Shown here piece by piece: positions 61,508 through 64,000 of a stretch of 64,000 nucleotides of DNA; position 1 is the stretch's first letter; every line of letters starts with the position of its first letter. Under the pieces are notes generated by a model. That model did no database searches, was not told the DNA's origin, and saw only the letters and a program-made list of their open reading frames with translations. The stretch is from Opimibacter sp041746735. Its GTDB lineage: Bacteria; Bacteroidota; Bacteroidia; Chitinophagales; Saprospiraceae. A program made the translations under genes and the position numbers. The stretch is taken from the NCBI GenBank assembly GCA_041746735.1, contig JBGTGP010000021.1:81394-145393 (forward strand), read 5' to 3'.

Positions 61508-64000
61508 ATGAGGTTTTTTCTTTTCTGTTTACGCTTGATCCCTATACTAGTTTATACGAAGTGTGTATTAGGTGTTGTGATGATGGTGGTCATAGGGATG
61601 AATACAACCATACAGTCCCAATCATATTTTGGAATTTCTATTGAGTTCCACAGGATTAGTTTTGAATCAACTGGATGTGGAAGTTGTTCAAGTTCCTATT
61701 TGAATAATCCTTCAACACCGGATTTTGGAGGTACAATGTCGCCTCAAAAAAAATTTTATACTGGTGGAAATACAATGTCTGAGCTGTATACGCTTTGGGA
61801 AATGGACACGATTACTGGTGCAGGAACTCAAGTGTTTGCTTTCAACACTATCCCCACATATGGAATAGGTTTTGGGGGGATTACAACATATGATGGAGTT
61901 GTTTTTTATGTGATGAGCCCCCATGACCTTTATCGGATTGACCTAAATGATAGTACCATGACGTTACTTGGAAGCACCGGAATAGAACGCGTTGGGGACC
62001 TCACATTGTTCAATGGGGATATATTTTATACCACTTGGGGGGGTATAGTTCGGGTGGATACATTAAACACATTCAATAGTAGTATTGTTACATTTTATCC
62101 TGTATCTGAATTAATCAGAGCCCCTTCGGCATCGCATATATGTAATTCGATAGTAGCTAGCAAAGTGTTATTACCAGGAATGCTCGATGAAATAGTTTCC
62201 ATTAATCTTACTGACGGGGCTATTACAACATATTGTAGCCCCGCCATCCTTCCTTTTGGCCCAAAAGGCATCACCTCCATGCTGGAGTTCAGCACCGTGC
62301 CTGAATGTGACAACCTGCTTGATCTGGACTGCGACGACAGCTCCGGTGCCACCGGATCCGATTATTCAAGTGAGCCTTATTCCTGCACGAGTGATGGTGT
62401 CGGGATCGCCGACGATGACACCCGTATGTACTACGACGATTGGATCACATCACTTACCGCCCGGATCAGTGGCTTTGTGCCGGATGGATCACTGGAGTAT
62501 CTGGAGAGTATAGGCAGTGTAGCCGGTATCAGTGTCGCAGGCAACGGCACCGATATGATCACCATGTCCAATGCCGGTGGCGCACGTTCCACAGAGTTTA
62601 TCGATGCACTACGACTGATTCAATATAGCAATGATGCACTGTATCCCACAGGCGGCCAGCGCACGGTCGAGGTGCAGTTTACCACCGCATCCGGATCGAT
62701 GAGCAATGTGGCGACCGCCTTTATTGAGGTTATTGAGCTGCCCCAGCTCCAGGTCGATCTTGGCCCGGATATCGAAGCTTGCGAGGGCGAGTCATATATC
62801 CTGGATGCAGGCCACCCTGGCGCTACCTACCGATGGTCTTCCGGTCAGACCACGCGGATGATCACCCCCGCAGATCCCGGCACCTATATCGTCATCGTGT
62901 CCAACGGTCTCCAATGCCCCGGCTCAGATACCATCCTGTATGATGTCCTACCCGTCATCGAAGTTGCACTCACAGGTCCATCTATGATCTGTGACAATCA
63001 AGCGGTGATGCTAACGCTCACAACTGATGCACCATTTCCGATCACGGTGGAGATACAATCCTCGCAGAGTGGTACCATCACCCTGCAGGACGTAACAGGC
63101 AGTGTGCAGTTTCAGGATATCATCACCTTTGCATCAACGTATACGATTTCATCGGTCATTCCATCATCCCCAGCCTGTATTGAGCTCACCCAGGACCAGA
63201 TTACTGTAGAGGTCGTTCCAACCTATGTGCATGAATTCGAAGTGTGGATGTGCGAGGGCGACAGCGTATGGTTAGGTTTTCACTGGGAGAAATTTGACGG
63301 GACGTATGAAAATTTCTTTTCCTCCGTACATGGATGTGACAGCACAGTCACCACGACGATCTATCTGCTTCCGGCTGAGTTGATCTTCCTCCAGGGCGAA
63401 ACCTGTGATCCCACTCAGGCAGGAGTCTTCTTCCAACATCTGGAAAATCCCAATGGATGTGATACCGTCATTCGCACTACTGTGACGCTACTGCCCTCCG
63501 ATACCACAACTTTTATTACACTGACGTGTAGCTCTTATGAAGTAGGGAGTACGATTGATACATTGATCAATGCGCTCGGCTGCGACAGTCTCATCCTACA
63601 CGCCACGGTTCTTGATCCACCCGCCGATACCACGCTGGTCTTCATGAACTCCTGTGACTCGTTGCTGCTGGGGACAGTATACAATACGCTGATTGGCACT
63701 GATGGTTGTGATAGCATCGTAGCCACGGTGACAACGTACTCAGAAGTGGATACAACCTATCTCAACGGCACCTCGTGTATACCCCAGGACATAGGGGTGT
63801 TTGAGGATCTGCATACAAGTTCGCAAGGCTGTGACAGTCTGGTGATCACGACAATCACTCCCGGACTACCCGACACTACATACCTCAGCCTGACCTCCTG
63901 CGATTCGTCAAGTCTCGGTGTGACAGAAGAGATATTTGTCGGTGTGAATGGTTGCGACAGCCTGGTCATCACGGCAGTAACGTATTCGGAATCGGATTCG
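61508..64000 (+). CDS. Giant gliding-motility-type surface protein with GCDS repeats (partial, N-terminal 831 aa)
   Basis: An open frame of 831 codons runs from ATG 61508 off the right edge. A signal region (MRFFLFCLRLIPILVY and following hydrophobic stretch) is followed by a roughly 220-residue propeller-like domain (IGFGGITTYDGVVFYVMS, LTLFNGDIFYTTWGGIVRVD). Residues 250-400 hold a beta-sandwich with GNGTDMITMSNAGG. Next comes an Ig-like module (LGPDIEACEGESYILDAG, GTYIVIVSNG). From about residue 575 onward, tandem 41-42-residue repeats of the form GCDSLVITT-DTTYL-SCDS-GVF recur. Such proteins in Bacteroidota normally end in a T9SS sorting domain, which would be outside this window. The first ~245 codons are AT-rich and the rest GC-rich. 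Confidence 0.85.
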   Translation, partial: MRFFLFCLRLIPILVYTKCVLGVVMMVVIGMNTTIQSQSYFGISIEFHRISFESTGCGSCSSSYLNNPSTPDFGGTMSPQKKFYTGGNTMSELYTLWEMDTITGAGTQVFAFNTIPTYGIGFGGITTYDGVVFYVMSPHDLYRIDLNDSTMTLLGSTGIERVGDLTLFNGDIFYTTWGGIVRVDTLNTFNSSIVTFYPVSELIRAPSASHICNSIVASKVLLPGMLDEIVSINLTDGAITTYCSPAILPFGPKGITSMLEFSTVPECDNLLDLDCDDSSGATGSDYSSEPYSCTSDGVGIADDDTRMYYDDWITSLTARISGFVPDGSLEYLESIGSVAGISVAGNGTDMITMSNAGGARSTEFIDALRLIQYSNDALYPTGGQRTVEVQFTTASGSMSNVATAFIEVIELPQLQVDLGPDIEACEGESYILDAGHPGATYRWSSGQTTRMITPADPGTYIVIVSNGLQCPGSDTILYDVLPVIEVALTGPSMICDNQAVMLTLTTDAPFPITVEIQSSQSGTITLQDVTGSVQFQDIITFASTYTISSVIPSSPACIELTQDQITVEVVPTYVHEFEVWMCEGDSVWLGFHWEKFDGTYENFFSSVHGCDSTVTTTIYLLPAELIFLQGETCDPTQAGVFFQHLENPNGCDTVIRTTVTLLPSDTTTFITLTCSSYEVGSTIDTLINALGCDSLILHATVLDPPADTTLVFMNSCDSLLLGTVYNTLIGTDGCDSIVATVTTYSEVDTTYLNGTSCIPQDIGVFEDLHTSSQGCDSLVITTITPGLPDTTYLSLTSCDSSSLGVTEEIFVGVNGCDSLVITAVTYSESDS

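Overview
The window looks like a chromosomal contig from a member of the Bacteroidota, most likely a Saprospiria/Saprospirales-type heterotroph (inference). The evidence is promoter -7 boxes of the Bacteroidota form TAnnTTTG, a general lack of Shine-Dalgarno sequences, type IX secretion (T9SS) style C-terminal tails, a gliding-motility-type giant surface protein with repeated GCDS modules, GIN-domain and DUF2490 proteins, and a mevalonate pathway pair (type II IPP isomerase plus HMG-CoA reductase).

Layout: 0-4.5 kb holds the start of a XerD-like recombinase (cut by the left edge), an HSDL2-like dehydrogenase, a membrane-anchor-less TonB-domain protein, a long-chain acyl-CoA dehydrogenase and a MOSC protein. 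4.7-11.4 kb has a secreted beta-helix protein, hisS and pheS, an O-antigen-ligase-like membrane protein and a serine hydrolase. 11.4-12.2 kb is a non-coding spacer with two copies of a structured element, followed by a helicase-nuclease fusion, glgB, a TSUP permease, a DUF1028 protein, a CHAD protein and a DUF2490 protein. 21.3-24.3 kb is a TetR / SulP transporter / beta-carbonic anhydrase unit with a clear operator, followed by bacilliredoxin, murQ and a GIN-domain protein. 26.6-28.0 kb is an IS110-family element with a structured leader that could be a bridge RNA. 28.2-31.9 kb has a rhomboid protease pair, tdk and purH.

32.0-37.9 kb is an AT-rich accessory stretch: a putative zinc-metallopeptidase lipoprotein whose signal peptide is split by a (GT)11 tract, an IS630 element, an orphan helical-repeat protein and a possible micro-gene. 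uvrA follows, then a phenylacetyl-CoA epoxidase cluster (paaE, tetR, paaA, paaB) with a TetR operator but no paaC or paaD, an M15 peptidase, a redoxin, lpxD, a small secreted protein, the mevalonate pair and mnmG.

52-64 kb is variable cell-surface DNA: a frameshifted four-helix-bundle (S23/IVP) gene embedded in short repeats, two tandem GT39/ArnT-like glycosyltransferases (one broken at a (TA)8 tract), a flippase, a vWA protein, a repeat-rich intergenic region with a 50-bp perfect palindrome, a Cys-rich lipoprotein and the start of a giant mosaic surface protein running off the right edge. The most interesting points are the two dinucleotide tracts that each hold a surface-related gene out of frame, the candidate bridge RNA, and the duplicated 35-bp element with a covarying hairpin. 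All assignments are from reading the sequence; no database search was run.
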